From Rhodospirillales bacterium (GTDB lineage Bacteria > Pseudomonadota > Alphaproteobacteria > SMXQ01): 64,000 nucleotides of DNA. Shown here piece by piece: positions 62,960-64,000 of the stretch. The stretch is from contig JABIXC010000017.1 of the NCBI GenBank assembly GCA_018666775.1, positions 372,001-436,000 on the forward strand. The letters run 5' to 3'. Numbering within the stretch: the stretch's first letter is position 1; each line of letters starts with the position of its first letter. The notes under the pieces were generated by a model. It searched no databases. It saw nothing but the letters and a program-made list of their open reading frames with translations, and was not told where the DNA came from. A program made the position numbers and the translations under genes.

Positions 62960-63823
62960 ATGCTCTTCTTTGTTGGTGTTGGTTTGGTTCTTGTATGCGT
63001 CTTCGGTGGCTATTTGGCCATGGGGGGGCATCTATACGTTTTGTACCAGCCTTTTGAGCTGGTCATCATTGGTGGCGCAGCTTTGGGCGCTTACATTATC
63101 GCCAACCCCAAATCCGTTTTGGCCGCCACAGGCGGGGGCTTCAAGAAATTAATCGCCGGGTCCAGATACGACAAGGAAGCATACATTGAGCTTCTGACCC
63201 TGCAATACAGCATCTTCAAACTGGCAAAATCAAAAGGCATGCTGGCTTTGGAAGCGCATGTGGAAAACCCTGAAGAAAGTGAACTGTTTCAGAAATTTCC
63301 GATCATTCACAAGGACCATCACGCCCTGACCTTTCTCTGCGATTACCTGCGGATGATGGTGTTGGGTGCCGAAAATCCTTTTGAAATGGAAACCCTGATG
63401 GACGATGAGCTTGATACCCACCACGCCGCAGAATTGCGCATCTCTGATGCCCTTCAGGCCGTTGCTGACGGCATGCCCGCCCTTGGGATTGTCGCCGCTG
63501 TTCTGGGTGTGATTCACACCATGGGGTCAATCACTGAACCCCCTGAAGTGCTGGGTAAATTGATTGGTGGCGCCCTTGTCGGCACCTTCTTGGGCGTGTT
63601 GATTGCGTATGGCTTTTTTGGACCCTGTGCATCATCGCTCAAATTGATCATTGAAAATGAAGGCAAATACCAAAATTGCATCAAGGTTGGGCTGCTTGCG
63701 CATATGCAGGGAAATGCCCCCAGTGTGTCTGTTGAATTTGCCCGCAAGACCTTGTTCCACGACGTTAGACCCACATTCTATGAAGTCGAAGAAGCCGCTG
63801 AAAATGCGCCTTCGCTTTCATAG
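62960..63823 (+). CDS. motA: Flagellar motor stator protein MotA
   Basis: A 287-residue inner-membrane stator subunit with four helices. Helix pairs lie near residues 1-45 and 165-215, with the cytoplasmic domain between. Landmarks: FELVIIGGAALGAYIIANP, LADGMPALGIVAAVLGVI-like stretch here reading ADGMPALGIVAAVLGVIHT, and GALVGTFLGVLIAYGFFGP. motB follows after 56 bases. Ribosome site is weak (GGCAAG). Confidence 0.95.
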   Translation: MLFFVGVGLVLVCVFGGYLAMGGHLYVLYQPFELVIIGGAALGAYIIANPKSVLAATGGGFKKLIAGSRYDKEAYIELLTLQYSIFKLAKSKGMLALEAHVENPEESELFQKFPIIHKDHHALTFLCDYLRMMVLGAENPFEMETLMDDELDTHHAAELRISDALQAVADGMPALGIVAAVLGVIHTMGSITEPPEVLGKLIGGALVGTFLGVLIAYGFFGPCASSLKLIIENEGKYQNCIKVGLLAHMQGNAPSVSVEFARKTLFHDVRPTFYEVEEAAENAPSLS

Positions 63824-63879
63824 CGCCGGGATAAAGGCCACCACAGTGAACCTACCAACAGGCAAACTCTAGAAAGCTC

Positions 63880-64000
63880 ATGGCAACCGGCGCAACAACC
63901 ATCATCGTCAAAAAAATCAAGAAGGGTCATGGTGGTCATCACGGTGGTGCCTGGAAAGTGGCTTATGCCGATTTCGTGACGGCAATGATGGCATTCTTTC
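63880..64000 (+). CDS. motB: MotB stator protein, N-terminal part
   Basis: The first 40 residues of MotB. After a basic His/Gly-rich cytoplasmic tail ([17 protein letters not shown]) the membrane helix begins with [14 protein letters not shown], whose Asp (D in YAD) is the proton-carrying residue. The rest lies beyond the right edge. Confidence 0.93.
   Translation, partial: MATGATTIIVKKIKKGHGGHHGGAWKVAYADFVTAMMAFF

Overview
The window is 64 kb of dense bacterial chromosome with moderate G+C and AT-richer gaps. The gene set points to an alphaproteobacterium, most likely in or near the Rhodospirillales. Supporting blocks are ihfA with an adjacent MerR regulator, plsX-fabH, yceD-rpmF, a CBP3-type bc1 chaperone beside bamE, the nrdR-ribD-ribE-ribH-nusB-thiL run, an LdtR-like MarR regulator, a K+-independent H+-pyrophosphatase and a Mg-type HemB. 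I see no phage, insertion sequence, CRISPR array or rRNA. There are two tRNA genes, Glu(UUC) and Pro(GGG). The family placement is inference; no database search was possible.

Layout. 1-9 kb is an accessory catabolic region: MFS transporter (partial), aldo/keto reductase, cytochrome b561, large amidohydrolase, two SDRs, an LpxR-like outer-membrane lipid A deacylase, a TauD-type dioxygenase, a VOC protein and a D-2-hydroxyacid dehydrogenase. 9-17 kb holds a DksA-like protein, two ABC-F ATPases, a hemerythrin, two orphan substrate-binding proteins facing each other, and a short decaying stretch with a CBS-domain gene broken by an in-frame stop and a lipoprotein gene without its signal peptide. 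17.4-25.5 kb carries tRNA-Glu, a YeeE-type thiosulfate transporter, recJ, glpX, hom, an AlaC-like aminotransferase and an OmpA-family lipoprotein containing a run of ten G residues. 25.8-28.4 kb pairs a flavin-dependent monooxygenase with an alpha/beta hydrolase that has a Cys nucleophile, followed by a gamma carbonic anhydrase. 28.4-34 kb has argC, rplM-rpsI, metY, an MFS transporter, cutA and small genes. 34.5-40.4 kb is a second accessory block: dienelactone hydrolase, cupin, EamA exporter, ornithine cyclodeaminase-like protein, VOC, ACMSD-like amidohydrolase and a Gfo/Idh dehydrogenase.

40.5-55.3 kb is mostly housekeeping: tRNA-Pro, envelope and lipid genes, hppA, a FliL-like secreted protein, riboflavin genes, nrdR, glyA and rpiB. 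55.4-60.9 kb is a complete branched-chain-amino-acid-type ABC transporter with the LivM permease and LivG ATPase fused in one protein. The window ends with a MarR regulator, hemB and motA-motB (partial).

How they fit together. The accessory enzymes look like parts of pathways for small aromatic, lactone or organic-acid substrates, served by the Liv-type importer, orphan binding proteins and MFS/EamA carriers. This is inferred from family mix and adjacency, not from recognised pathways. I did not find a clear new defence or mobile system. The strongest oddities are family members with altered catalytic or ligand residues (aldo/keto reductase, hemerythrin, alpha/beta hydrolase), a TctC-like binding protein with a basic C-terminal extension, a signal-less NMT1-type protein, the poly-G tract in the OmpA lipoprotein gene and the decaying stretch at 14.3-15.4 kb.
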